From Allobosea sp. CS1GBMeth4 (lineage in GTDB: Bacteria; Pseudomonadota; Alphaproteobacteria; Rhizobiales; Beijerinckiaceae): a DNA stretch of 64,000 nt. The notes beneath the pieces are model-generated. The model worked only from the letters and a program-made list of their open reading frames with translations, was not told the DNA's origin and made no database searches. The translations under genes were made by a program, and so were the position numbers. The stretch spans positions 248,001 through 312,000 of the forward strand of contig NZ_FYAS01000025.1 in NCBI RefSeq assembly GCF_900185715.1. Direction: 5' to 3'. Below are positions 15,882-24,102 of this stretch, in pieces (positions within the stretch are counted from its first letter, which is position 1; each line of letters opens with the position of its first letter).

Positions 15882-16772
15882 TCAGGCCGCGGCCCGGGAC
15901 TTCTGCCGGACCTCGTCCGAATAATCCTCCATGATCACCTTGCCCATATTGCCGGTGATGAAGCTGTAGGGGCCGATCTCCGAGACCAGCGTCACCTCGG
16001 CGGCCGAGCCGGTGATGAAGCACTCGCTGAAGCCCTCGAGTTCCTCCGGCCGGATGCGGCGCTCGACCACCTCGAAGCCGCGCTTCCTGCACAGCTCGAT
16101 CACCGACTGGCGGGTGATGCCGTTCAGGAAGCGGTCGGCCAGCGGGGTGTGGACCACGCCGTCCTTGACGAAGAAGATGTTGGCGCCGGTGCATTCGGCG
16201 ACATTGCCTTCCCAGTCGAGCATCATCGCGTCGGCATAGCCGGCGCGCTCCGCCTTGTGCTTGGACAGCGAGCAGATCATGTAGAGGCCCGCCGCCTTGG
16301 CATGGACCGGCGCGCAGGCCGGATCGGGCCGGCGATAGGGCGCGAGATCGAGCCGCACGCCCTTCAGCTTCTGCGCCATGTCGAACATGCTCGGCCACTC
16401 CCACACGGCGATCGCCGTATGGATGGTGTTGTTCATGCCGGAGACGGCCATCATCTCCGAGCCGCGCCAGGCCACCGGGCGGAGATAGGCATCCTTCAGC
16501 CCGTTCTCCTTCAGGCAGAGATATTTGGCGGCGTCGATCTCGGCGACCGAATAGGGGATGGTGAAATCCATGATCTCGGCCGATTTGTGGAAGCGCTGCG
16601 AGTGCTCCGTCGACTTGTAGATCACGCCGTCATAGGCCCGCTCGCCCTCGAAGACGCAGGAGCCGTAATGCAGGCCATGCGTGAGTACGTGCACCTTGGC
16701 CTCCTTCCACGGCACGAGCTTGCCGTCGAACCAGATGACGCCGTCGCGCTGGTCGAAAGGAATGACAGACAT
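15882..16772 (-). CDS. ilvE: Branched-chain amino acid aminotransferase
   Basis: A 296-residue fold-type IV PLP enzyme for the last step of Val, Leu and Ile synthesis and the first of their breakdown. GLHYGSCVFEGERAYDG is the N-terminal signature, the PLP Lys is in HAKAAGLYM, and LDWEGNVAECTGANIFF is the C-terminal cofactor phosphate-binding region. ATG at 16772 begins MSVIPFDQRDG; the frame continues upstream without homology. It is divergent from the MarR gene, with 172 bases between the starts. Confidence 0.95.
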   Translation of the reverse strand: MSVIPFDQRDGVIWFDGKLVPWKEAKVHVLTHGLHYGSCVFEGERAYDGVIYKSTEHSQRFHKSAEIMDFTIPYSVAEIDAAKYLCLKENGLKDAYLRPVAWRGSEMMAVSGMNNTIHTAIAVWEWPSMFDMAQKLKGVRLDLAPYRRPDPACAPVHAKAAGLYMICSLSKHKAERAGYADAMMLDWEGNVAECTGANIFFVKDGVVHTPLADRFLNGITRQSVIELCRKRGFEVVERRIRPEELEGFSECFITGSAAEVTLVSEIGPYSFITGNMGKVIMEDYSDEVRQKSRAAA

Positions 16773-16919
16773 GGTACAGTCCTCCAGGGTGTTTTTCTTG
16801 CAGGCACTCCGCCACAGGCCGGAAAGGCGTGCAAGCGCGGTATCTATGCTGCGCCGGGACCGGCGCCCGCGACATAATCGGTCGCCCCGCGTCCTTGACC
16901 GGTAATCTTGCGTCTGAGA

Positions 16920-16940
16920 TATGTCAACAAGGCTGACATA
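16920..16940. promoter_or_regulatory. Perfect palindrome, candidate MarR operator
   Basis: TATGTCA, a 7-base spacer ACAAGGC, then TGACATA: a perfect 7-bp inverted repeat that ends four bases before the marR ATG. Size and symmetry suit a MarR dimer. It lies in the divergent ilvE/marR gap, so it could control the regulator and perhaps ilvE. Binding itself is inference. Confidence 0.55.
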
Positions 16941-16944
16941 AAAA

Positions 16945-17466
16945 ATGAGCGCCCCGTTGAGCACCCCCGTATTGCATCCAGCTTCTGCTTCCCCGCCGGA
17001 GACGCCGCGCGCCGAGGTGCCCTACGATCTGATCGAGCTCTTCTTCTTCGCCTATCGCGACTTCGTCGGCGACCCCGACCGCATCCTCGCCGATTTCGGC
17101 TTCGGCCGGGCGCATCACCGCGTGCTGCATTTCGTCCAGCGCCGCCCCGGGCTGACCATCGCCGAGCTGCTCGACATCCTGCAGATCACCAAGCAGAGCC
17201 TCAACCGCGTGCTCAAGGAGCTGGTCGAGACCGGCTTCGTCGAGCAGCGGCCCGGCGCGCGCGACAAGCGCCAGCGCCGGCTCCATGCCACCGCCGCCGG
17301 CAGCGAGCTCGCCACCCGCCTGGCCGAGCTGCAGGCGCGCCGCATCGCCCGCGCCCTGGCCGCCGCCGGCCCCGACGCGGCCCCGGCGATCCAGCGCTAC
17401 CTCGCCGCCATGATCGACCCCGCCGCCCGCAAGACCTTGCTGGCATCGCAGGACGGGTCGACCTGA
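16945..17466 (+). CDS. MarR family transcriptional regulator (PetP-like)
   Basis: A 173-residue winged-helix regulator. The DNA-binding part reads LTIAELLDILQITKQSLNRVLKELVETGFVEQ, followed by the wing GARDKRQRRLHATAAG. The N-terminal helix has FFFAYRDFVGDPD. It is followed 71 bases later by an OmpR-type response regulator and a kinase; a MarR plus OmpR-type pair of this form is called petP-petR in Rhodobacter, which is why PetP is suggested. A perfect palindrome lies directly upstream and may serve autoregulation. Confidence 0.9.
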   Translation: MSAPLSTPVLHPASASPPETPRAEVPYDLIELFFFAYRDFVGDPDRILADFGFGRAHHRVLHFVQRRPGLTIAELLDILQITKQSLNRVLKELVETGFVEQRPGARDKRQRRLHATAAGSELATRLAELQARRIARALAAAGPDAAPAIQRYLAAMIDPAARKTLLASQDGST

Positions 17467-17537
17467 ACCGCGTCCTGGTCCAGAATCGGGTTCCGGCCGG
17501 CGATCCGGCCCGACCGCAACCGCAAGGGGATCACCGA

Positions 17538-18266
17538 ATGGCGCCGAGCGGCCCGCGCAGCCCGATTCCGGACGAGGCCCCCCATATCCTGGTGATCGAC
17601 GACGATCGCCGCCTGCGCGACCTGCTGGCCCGCTTCCTCGGCGACCACGGCTACCGCGTCACCACGGCGGCCAGCGCGGCCGAGGCCGATTCCCGGCTCG
17701 GCCATCTCGTCTTCGACGCCATGGTGCTGGACGTGATGATGCCCGGCGAGAACGGCTTCGACTTCGCCCGCCGCCTGCGCCGCAACTCGCAGGTGCCGAT
17801 CCTGATGCTGACCGCCCGGGCCGACAGCGTCGACCGCATCAACGGTCTCGAGATCGGCGTCGACGACTATCTCGCCAAGCCCTTCGAGCCGCGCGAGCTG
17901 CTCCTGCGCCTCGGCAACGTCCTGAAGCGCAGCGCGCCGCCCGAGGCGCCCGCCAGCCCGGCCCGGCCCGACTATGTCCGCTTCGGCCCCTTCGTCTACG
18001 GCCTCGCCCGCGGCGAGCTGCGCCAGGGCGAGGACTCGATCCGCCTGACCGAGCGCGAGCGCGAGATCCTCACCACCCTGGCCGAGCGCGCCGGCGAGCA
18101 CGTTCCGCGCGAGCAGCTCGCCGCCCAGGGCTCGGCCGCCAACGACCGCACCATCGACGTGCAGATCAACCGCCTGCGCCGCAAGATCGAGCGTGACCCG
18201 GCCGACCCGCTCTATCTCCAGACCGTCCGCGGCATCGGCTACCGCCTCATCGTCGACAGGGCCTGA
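17538..18266 (+). CDS. OmpR-family response regulator (PetR-like)
   Basis: A 242-residue two-component regulator. The receiver domain has the acidic pair in LVIDDDRRL, the phosphoacceptor Asp65 in VLDVMMPGENGF, LMLTARAD with the conserved Thr, and the Lys of YLAKPFEP. The C-terminal winged-helix domain ends with DVQINRLRRKIERDP and TVRGIGYRL, the OmpR/PhoB recognition region. ATG at 17538 follows AAGGGGA. It is encoded just upstream of its probable kinase (five bases) and downstream of the MarR gene. Confidence 0.93.
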   Translation: MAPSGPRSPIPDEAPHILVIDDDRRLRDLLARFLGDHGYRVTTAASAAEADSRLGHLVFDAMVLDVMMPGENGFDFARRLRRNSQVPILMLTARADSVDRINGLEIGVDDYLAKPFEPRELLLRLGNVLKRSAPPEAPASPARPDYVRFGPFVYGLARGELRQGEDSIRLTEREREILTTLAERAGEHVPREQLAAQGSAANDRTIDVQINRLRRKIERDPADPLYLQTVRGIGYRLIVDRA

Positions 18267-18271
18267 CCGGC

Positions 18272-19720
18272 ATGGCGGACGCTTCGCTCAGGCGTCGGCT
18301 GATCCCGCTCGCCGGCAGGCTGAGGACGGGGCTGCGCGCCGGCCTGAACCAGCTCGCCCGGGCGCTCACGGCGATGTCGGCACCGCTGCGGCGCCTGCCG
18401 AACCGGCCGGTGCGCGCCCTCGGACGCATCATGCCGAAGGGGCTCTATCCGCGCGCCCTCGTCATCGTCATCGCGCCGGTCGTGCTGCTGCAATCGGTCA
18501 TCGCCTATGTCTTCATGGAACGGCACTGGCAGACGGTGACGCAGCGCCTCTCCTCCGCCGTCTCCTCGGAGATCGCGACGCTGATCGACGTCTATGAGAG
18601 CTATCCGCAGGACGACCAGGCGACGGTGCTGGGGCGGATCGCCGAGGAGCGGCTCGGCATGGATGTCGAGATCCTGCCCGACACCGACCTGCCGGCCCCG
18701 GGGCCACGGCCCTTCTTCTCGCTGCTCGACAGCGCGCTCTCGGCCGAGCTCGCCCAGCAGGTCAAGCGCCCCTTCTGGCTCGACACGGTCGGCCGCTCCA
18801 GCCTGATCGAGATCCGCATCAAGCTCGGCAAGGACGTGATGCGGGTGCTGACCCGGCGCAGCCAGGCCTATGCCTCGAACAGCCACATCTTCCTGCTCTG
18901 GATGATCGGCACCTCGCTGATCCTGCTCACCATCGCGGTGCTGTTCCTGCGCAACCAGATCCGGCCGATCCTGCGCCTCGCCGACGCGGCCGAGGCCTTC
19001 GGCAAGGGGCGTGACGCCGAGTTCCGGCCGCGCGGCGCGCGCGAGGTCCGCCGCGCCGGCAATGCCTTCATCGAGATGAAGCGGCGCATCGAACGTTCGA
19101 TCGGCGAGCGCACCATGATGCTGAACGGCGTCAGCCATGATCTGCGCACCATCCTGACCCGCTTCAAGCTCTCGCTCGCGCTGCTCGACCGATCTCCCGA
19201 TCTCGAGGCGCTCGAGAAGGATGTCGACGAGATGAGCCGCATGCTCGAGGATTATCTCGCCTTCGCCCGCGGCGATGCCGGCGAGGCGCCGGTCGAGACC
19301 GACATCCGCGCCCTGCTCGAGACGCTCAAGGCCGATGCCGAGCGCCAAGGCCACCAGACCGAGCTCGCCGTCATCGGCGACCCGCTGGTCGTGGTCCGTC
19401 CGGACGCGATCCGGCGCCTGCTCACCAATCTCGTTTCGAACGCCGCCCGCTTCGGCGACCGCATCGCCATCCGCGCCACCCATGATGCGCGCTATCTCAT
19501 CGTCATGGTCGACGATGACGGGCCGGGCATCGCGCCGGAACTGCGCGAGGACGTGTTCCGGCCGTTCTTCCGGGTCGACGAGGCCCGCAATGTCGACGGC
19601 GGCGGCACCGGGCTCGGCCTCGCCATCGCCCGCGACATCGCGCGCTCGCATGGCGGCGACATCATCCTCGGCGACTCCCCGCTGGGGGGCCTGCGGGCGA
19701 CCGTGAGGTTGCCGGTCTGA
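18272..19720 (+). CDS. EnvZ-like sensor histidine kinase
   Basis: A 482-residue membrane kinase starting five bases after the response regulator. An unusually long cytoplasmic N-terminus (about 55 residues) precedes a first membrane helix (RALVIVIAPVVLLQSVIAYVF), a periplasmic domain, a second helix (IFLLWMIGTSLILLTIAVLF), a HAMP linker, then the H box NGVSHDLRTILTRF with His289. The ATPase domain shows NLVSNAARFGD (N box), VDDDGPGI (G1) and GGGTGLGLAIARDIA (G2). It should phosphorylate the adjacent regulator; the signal is unknown. Confidence 0.93.
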   Translation: MADASLRRRLIPLAGRLRTGLRAGLNQLARALTAMSAPLRRLPNRPVRALGRIMPKGLYPRALVIVIAPVVLLQSVIAYVFMERHWQTVTQRLSSAVSSEIATLIDVYESYPQDDQATVLGRIAEERLGMDVEILPDTDLPAPGPRPFFSLLDSALSAELAQQVKRPFWLDTVGRSSLIEIRIKLGKDVMRVLTRRSQAYASNSHIFLLWMIGTSLILLTIAVLFLRNQIRPILRLADAAEAFGKGRDAEFRPRGAREVRRAGNAFIEMKRRIERSIGERTMMLNGVSHDLRTILTRFKLSLALLDRSPDLEALEKDVDEMSRMLEDYLAFARGDAGEAPVETDIRALLETLKADAERQGHQTELAVIGDPLVVVRPDAIRRLLTNLVSNAARFGDRIAIRATHDARYLIVMVDDDGPGIAPELREDVFRPFFRVDEARNVDGGGTGLGLAIARDIARSHGGDIILGDSPLGGLRATVRLPV

Positions 19721-19750
19721 GCGGACGGATGGGCTGGCGCGGAACCACGC

Positions 19751-19897
19751 CGTCTTTCCGGGGCACGCCAAAGGCGTGAGTCCGGAACCCGTGAACACGA
19801 CGCCCTCGACGCAGCGCGAAGACCGCCGCGCGGCGACGACAACGGCCGGTGGTCATGGGTTGCGGGCTCTTTGCTCCGCAAGGCCCGGGAATGACGG
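19751..19897. repeat. Long inverted repeat (family A) copy
   Basis: CGTCTTTCCGGGGCACGCC...GTCCGGAACCCGTGAACACGACG at the left and GGTCATGGGTTGCGGGC...CCCGGGAATGACGG at the right, with more mismatches than other copies. It fills the convergent gap between the histidine kinase and the DUF1127 gene. Confidence 0.75.
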
Positions 19898-19905
19898 GTG
19901 CTGGC

Positions 19906-20130
19906 TCAGTGGCTCCAAAGGGCCTTGCGGGCCGAGCTGTTGACCCGCTCGACGTCGCTGCGCGACAGGGCGATGTCGGACAGCGCCGCATCGTCCATGC
20001 GGTAGAGCGCCCGCGCGCTGGCCCGCGCCGTCAGCCAGTCCTCAAGGCGGAGGAACAGCCCGGACAGGCCGTGCGGCCCATGCTGCGGCGCGGAGAACGA
20101 AAGATTTTCTGTGGCGATCCTGGCCGGCAT
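19906..20130 (-). CDS. DUF1127 domain protein
   Basis: A 74-residue protein starting MPARIATENLSFSAP; the ATG at 20130 follows GGAGG by five bases. The C-terminal part LEDWLTARASARALYRMDDAALSDIALSRSDVER carries the arginine-rich DUF1127 helix. Small DUF1127 proteins in alphaproteobacteria affect phosphate/carbon metabolism and RNA turnover in Agrobacterium, but the function of this one is unknown. It is divergent from a LysR gene with about 100 bases between starts. Confidence 0.85.
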   Translation of the reverse strand: MPARIATENLSFSAPQHGPHGLSGLFLRLEDWLTARASARALYRMDDAALSDIALSRSDVERVNSSARKALWSH

Positions 20131-20234
20131 CGCGGCCTCCTGTCTCGACTTTTCTACCTGTAATTTGGGGATTGCCGCGCTCGGAAGCAAATGAGAACTT
20201 CTTCGCCTCAGCCCAAGCGGAGCTTGGTCACTCG

Positions 20235-21179
20235 ATGATTCGTCGCCACTTGCCACCGCTGACCTCGCTGCGCGCCTTCGAAGCCGCGGCCCGGCATCTC
20301 AACTATGAGCGGGCGGGCGACGAGCTCGCCGTCACCGCCAGCGCCGTCGGCCAGCAGGTCAAGGCTCTGGAGGGCTGGCTCCAGCGCCCTCTCTTCACCC
20401 GCCTGCCGAGCAAGGGCATCGCCCTGACGGCCCTCGGCCAGCGCTATGCCGCCGCGATCTCGCAGGTGCTCGACCAGCTCGACGACGCCACGGCGCGGGC
20501 GCTGCGGCCGGACGCGGCGAACGTGCTGACGGTCAGCACCATGCCGAGTTTCGCCCTGAGCTGGCTGATCCCGCGGCTCGGTTCGCTCAAGCAGCGTCAT
20601 CCGGAGCTGGAGGTGCGCATCTCCGTCTCGCTGCACCTCACCGATTTCGCCCGCGAGGACGTCGACATCGCCATCCGCTACGGGCAGGGCGCCTATGCCG
20701 GGCTGCGTTCCGAGCTGCTGATGGCGGAGAGCTTCTTTCCGGTCTGCAACGCGGCGCTCCTCGACGATCCGGCGCGCCCGCTGCGCGAGCCGTCCGACCT
20801 CGGCCACCACACGTTGCTGCACGAGATCGCCGAGGGCATCCCGGAATATGTGAGCTGGCCGCAATGGCTCGCCTTCGCCGGCGTCCACGACGTCGACGCG
20901 ACCCACGGGCCGCGCTTCTCGCACACCTTCCTCGCACTGCAGGCCGCCGCCTCCGGCCAGGGCATCGCGCTCGCGACCAGCGCCCTGATCGGCGATTATC
21001 TCGAGGCGGGACGCCTCGTGCGCCCGTTCCCGCAGCAGCTCCCGGGCGCCTATCAATACTACGTGGTCTGCCCCGAGACGGTCGCTGACCGGCCGGCGAT
21101 CGCCGCCTTCCGGCGCTGGATCCACGACGAGGCCGCCAAGCACGCGGCGCTGCTCCGGTCGTCCGACAGCCAGCGTTGA
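20235..21179 (+). CDS. LysR family transcriptional regulator (GcvA-like)
   Basis: A 314-residue LysR-type regulator. The N-terminal helix-turn-helix is LTSLRAFEAAARHLNYERAG..ELAVTASAVGQQVKALE, whose wording is that of the GcvA/AmpR subgroup. The effector-binding domain follows, with AREDVDIAIRYGQGAYAGL as the usual hinge region. ATG at 20235 (MIRRHLPP) is chosen because homology begins there. It diverges from the DUF1127 gene, which is its most likely target. The effector is unknown. Confidence 0.9.
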   Translation: MIRRHLPPLTSLRAFEAAARHLNYERAGDELAVTASAVGQQVKALEGWLQRPLFTRLPSKGIALTALGQRYAAAISQVLDQLDDATARALRPDAANVLTVSTMPSFALSWLIPRLGSLKQRHPELEVRISVSLHLTDFAREDVDIAIRYGQGAYAGLRSELLMAESFFPVCNAALLDDPARPLREPSDLGHHTLLHEIAEGIPEYVSWPQWLAFAGVHDVDATHGPRFSHTFLALQAAASGQGIALATSALIGDYLEAGRLVRPFPQQLPGAYQYYVVCPETVADRPAIAAFRRWIHDEAAKHAALLRSSDSQR

Positions 21180-21192
21180 CCCCGCGCCGCGC

Positions 21193-22095
21193 TCAGCTCT
21201 CCGGCCTGATCACCGGCAGCTGCTGCAGCCGGGCAGCGGCGTGGTCGAGGAAGGCCCGCACCTTCGGCTGGAGGTGCTGCCCGCCCGGCACCACGAGCTG
21301 GACCGGCGAGGCCGGCGGCTCCCAGTCCCGCATCACCCGCACCAGCGTGCCGGCGTCGAGGTCCGGCACGGCCTGATAGGACAGGGCGCGCGCCAGGCCA
21401 CGGCCGGCGCGCGCCGCGATCAAGGCCGACTCGATATCGTTGACGATCAGCCGCGGCGTCACTGCCACGGTCGATTGGCGCCCGCCGCCGGCGAAGCGCC
21501 AGAGCATGGTCTGCCCGGCGGCGATGCTGGCGATGGTATCGTGCCCGGCGAGGTCGGCGGGCCGCCGCGGCGTGCCGCGGCGTTCGAGATAGGCCGGCGC
21601 CGCCACCAGCACGCGCCGGACCTCCCCGACCTTGCGCGCCACCAGCCGCGAGCTCGGCAGGGCGCCGATCCGCACCGCCAGATGCAGGCCCTCCTCGATC
21701 AGGTCGAGATTGCGGTCGGCCTGCACCAGCTCGATCTGGATCTCCGGGTGCAGATCGAGGAATTCGACGACCACCGGGGTGACATGGCGCCGGCCGAACG
21801 CCGTCGGCGCCGTGATCCTGATCAGGCCGCGCATCGGAGTATCGGTCACGCCCGAGAGCGAGGCCTCGTATTCGGCGAGGATCGTGCGGGCACTGGCGGC
21901 GAGCGCGCGGCCGGCCTCGGTCGGCATCAGCTGCCGCGTGGTGCGGGCGATCAGCCGCGCGCCGGCGCGTTCCTCCAGTGCGGCGAGGGCCCGCGTCACC
22001 GCCGGCCGCGAGCGCCTGAGCTGTCGCGCCGCGCCGGCGAGGCTGCCACTGTCGATGATCGCCACGAAGATCGCGAGTTCGTCCAGCCGATCCAT
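21193..22095 (-). CDS. LysR family transcriptional regulator
   Basis: A 300-residue LysR-type regulator of the common MDRLDELAIFVAIIDSGSLAGAAR type. The recognition helix lies in RRSRPAVTRALAALEERAGARL. The effector domain begins near residue 88 with GLIRITAPTAFGRRHV, with the usual hinge ADRNLDLIEEGLHLAVRIG. It is convergent with the previous LysR gene and divergent from the GST gene, with 97 bases between starts, so the GST and FMN-binding genes are its probable regulon. The inducer is unknown. Confidence 0.92.
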   Translation of the reverse strand: MDRLDELAIFVAIIDSGSLAGAARQLRRSRPAVTRALAALEERAGARLIARTTRQLMPTEAGRALAASARTILAEYEASLSGVTDTPMRGLIRITAPTAFGRRHVTPVVVEFLDLHPEIQIELVQADRNLDLIEEGLHLAVRIGALPSSRLVARKVGEVRRVLVAAPAYLERRGTPRRPADLAGHDTIASIAAGQTMLWRFAGGGRQSTVAVTPRLIVNDIESALIAARAGRGLARALSYQAVPDLDAGTLVRVMRDWEPPASPVQLVVPGGQHLQPKVRAFLDHAAARLQQLPVIRPES

Positions 22096-22192
22096 GTCGT
22101 TCCGCCAGTTGGAATTCTGATTTGCCAGACTACCAGCTACTGCCCCGCTTCTGAAACAATCAGAGTCCTCCCGTCACCACCGGGAGGCCCTG

Positions 22193-22816
22193 ATGACCCA
22201 GGCGAAGATCACCCTGCACGGCACTGCACTGTCCGGCCATACCCACCGCGTCGAGCTGCTGCTGCGCGCCCTCGGCCTCGGCTTCGAGTTCGTTCCCGCC
22301 CCGGCCGAGATCCGTCGCAGCGAGGCCTTCCGCAAGCTCAATCCGCTCGGGCAGATCCCGGTGCTCCAGGACGGCGACGTCACCCTGGCCGACAGCAACG
22401 CCATCCTGGTCTACCTGGCGAAGCGCTACGCGCCGCAGAGCGACTGGATCCCGCAGGAGCCCGTGGCTGCGGCGCAGATGCAGCGCTGGCTCTCGATCGC
22501 GGCGGGCGAGGTCATGCATGGCCCGGCGGTCGCCCGCATGATCGCGCAGTTCGGCTTCGCCGACGACCCGGCCCGGGCCGAGCGCATCGCCGCGCGCCTG
22601 CTCGCCTTCATGGACGAGCATCTCGCCGGCCGCAGCTTCCTCGCGGCCGAGCATCCGACGCTCGCCGACCTCGCCTGCTATTCCTACGTCGCGCATGCGC
22701 CGGAAGGCGGCATCCCGCTGGAGCCCTATCCGGCGGTTCGGGCCTGGCTGAAGCGCGTCGAGGCCCTGCCCTTCTTCAAGCCGATCCCGCCCTCGCCGAT
22801 CCCCGCGAGGGGCTGA
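22193..22816 (+). CDS. Glutathione S-transferase
   Basis: A 207-residue GST. The thioredoxin-fold part has ITLHGTALSGHTHRVELLL with the catalytic Ser region, NPLGQIPVLQDGDVTLADSNAILVYLAKRY for glutathione binding, and the helical domain carries HPTLADLACYSYV with the N-capping Asp. It is divergent from a LysR gene and followed six bases later by an FMN-binding protein gene, an arrangement that suggests a substrate-inducible detoxification pair. The substrate is not predictable. Confidence 0.92.
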   Translation: MTQAKITLHGTALSGHTHRVELLLRALGLGFEFVPAPAEIRRSEAFRKLNPLGQIPVLQDGDVTLADSNAILVYLAKRYAPQSDWIPQEPVAAAQMQRWLSIAAGEVMHGPAVARMIAQFGFADDPARAERIAARLLAFMDEHLAGRSFLAAEHPTLADLACYSYVAHAPEGGIPLEPYPAVRAWLKRVEALPFFKPIPPSPIPARG

Positions 22817-22822
22817 GGTCCC

Positions 22823-23734
22823 ATGGACGCCTCTCCCTTCCATGCGGGCGAGCTGGAGGCCCAGGCCCGGGCCGGCGAGAGCGCCCGCGGCAGCGGCATC
22901 CGCGACTTCATGCCGGACCAGCATCGCGACTTCTTCGCCCTGCTCCCCTATCTGTTCGCGGCCGGGCGCGACGCGGCGGGCAGGCCGATCGCCACCATGC
23001 TCACCGGCCCGGAAGGCTTCGTCTCCAGCCCGACCCCGAACGCCCTCGCCATCGCCGCGCTGCCGGATTCCGGCGACCCGGCCGACGCGGCGCTGAGCGG
23101 CGGCGCACCGATCGGCCTGCTCGGGCTCGACCTGCGCACCCGCCGGCGCAACCGCGCCAACGGCGTCATCGCCGCGCGCAGCGCCGACGGGCTGAGGGTC
23201 ACGGTGAGCCAGAGCTTCGGCAATTGCGCCAAGTACATCCAGCTCAGGCAGCATGTGGCGGCGCCGGGCCCGGCGCAGGCGAGCGAGGCGCTCGGCGGAC
23301 TGGACGAGGCGGCACGCGAGCTGATCGCGTGGTCGGACACGCTCTTCATCGCCAGCGGCTCGCCGGACGGGCTCGACATCTCGCACCGCGGCGGCAGGCC
23401 GGGATTCGTCCGGATCGAGGGCGAGCGGCTGACCGTGCCGGACTTCGCCGGCAACAGCTATTTCAACACCTTCGGCAATCTGCTGCGCGAGCCGGCGGCG
23501 GCCTTGCTCTTCATCGATTTCGCCACGGGCGACCTGCTGCAGCTGCAGGGCATGGCCGAGATCGTCTGGAACGGCCCGGAGCCGGCGGAGCTCGGCGGCG
23601 CCCGGCGCCTGCTGCATGTCGAGATCACGCGCGCCTGGCGGCGCAGGGCGGCCCTGCCCCTGCGCTGGGGCGAGGCGGAGCCGGCGCCGACCACATTGGC
23701 GACGGGGAGCTGGCGGCGAGACGGCGCTGTCTAA
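22823..23734 (+). CDS. Pyridoxamine 5'-phosphate oxidase-related FMN-binding protein
   Basis: A 303-residue protein with the split-barrel fold of PNPOx-like flavoproteins. Recognisable parts are FMPDQHRDFFALLPYLFAAG, a barrel region RPIATMLTGPEGFVSSP, and LDISHRGGRPGFVRIEG followed by FAGNSYFNTFGNLL, which matches the FMN-phosphate-binding segment of the larger members. It lies six bases after the GST gene and probably acts with it. A reductase or oxidase of electrophilic compounds is likely, the substrate unknown. It is convergent with csaA. Confidence 0.87.
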   Translation: MDASPFHAGELEAQARAGESARGSGIRDFMPDQHRDFFALLPYLFAAGRDAAGRPIATMLTGPEGFVSSPTPNALAIAALPDSGDPADAALSGGAPIGLLGLDLRTRRRNRANGVIAARSADGLRVTVSQSFGNCAKYIQLRQHVAAPGPAQASEALGGLDEAARELIAWSDTLFIASGSPDGLDISHRGGRPGFVRIEGERLTVPDFAGNSYFNTFGNLLREPAAALLFIDFATGDLLQLQGMAEIVWNGPEPAELGGARRLLHVEITRAWRRRAALPLRWGEAEPAPTTLATGSWRRDGAV

Positions 23735-23742
23735 CCGCGCCC

Positions 23743-24102
23743 TCAGTACAGGCGTCCGCCATCCGGCACGTCGAGCGAAGGACCGATCAGCACGACCTCG
23801 CTATCGGCATCCGGCACGCCCAATGTCAGCACCTCGGACATGAACTTGCCGATCTGGCGCGGCGGGAAGTTGACCACCGCCAGCACCTGCCGGCCCGGGA
23901 GCTCCTCGGGCCGGTAGTGCTTCGTGATCTGGGCCGAGGATTTCCTACGGCCGATCGTGCCGCCGAAATCGATCACCAGCTTGATCGCCGGCTTGCGCGC
24001 CTCCGGAAACGGAGCGGCCTCGACGATGGTGCCGACACGGATGTCGACCTTGAGGAAATCGTCGAAGCCGATCTGCGCGGCAATCTGTGTAGCCTCGGTC
24101 AA
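23743..24102 (-). CDS. csaA: tRNA-binding / export-related chaperone CsaA
   Basis: A 119-residue single-OB-fold protein. [27 protein letters not shown], then the [11 protein letters not shown] region and [20 protein letters not shown], are the hallmarks of CsaA, a dimeric protein with tRNA-binding surface and chaperone activity in Bacillus. The start is TTG at 24102, with GGAGG four bases upstream, overlapping the stop of the chemoreceptor gene (TTGA). Translational coupling to a chemoreceptor is unusual for a housekeeping protein and may be only packing. Confidence 0.92.
   Translation of the reverse strand: MTEATQIAAQIGFDDFLKVDIRVGTIVEAAPFPEARKPAIKLVIDFGGTIGRRKSSAQITKHYRPEELPGRQVLAVVNFPPRQIGKFMSEVLTLGVPDADSEVVLIGPSLDVPDGGRLY

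Noticed and set aside
23743..24102. CsaA as a methionyl-tRNA synthetase C-terminal fragment
   Set aside because: Length, the FLKVDIRVG start and the [11 protein letters not shown] motif fit stand-alone CsaA, and no synthetase sequence lies nearby.
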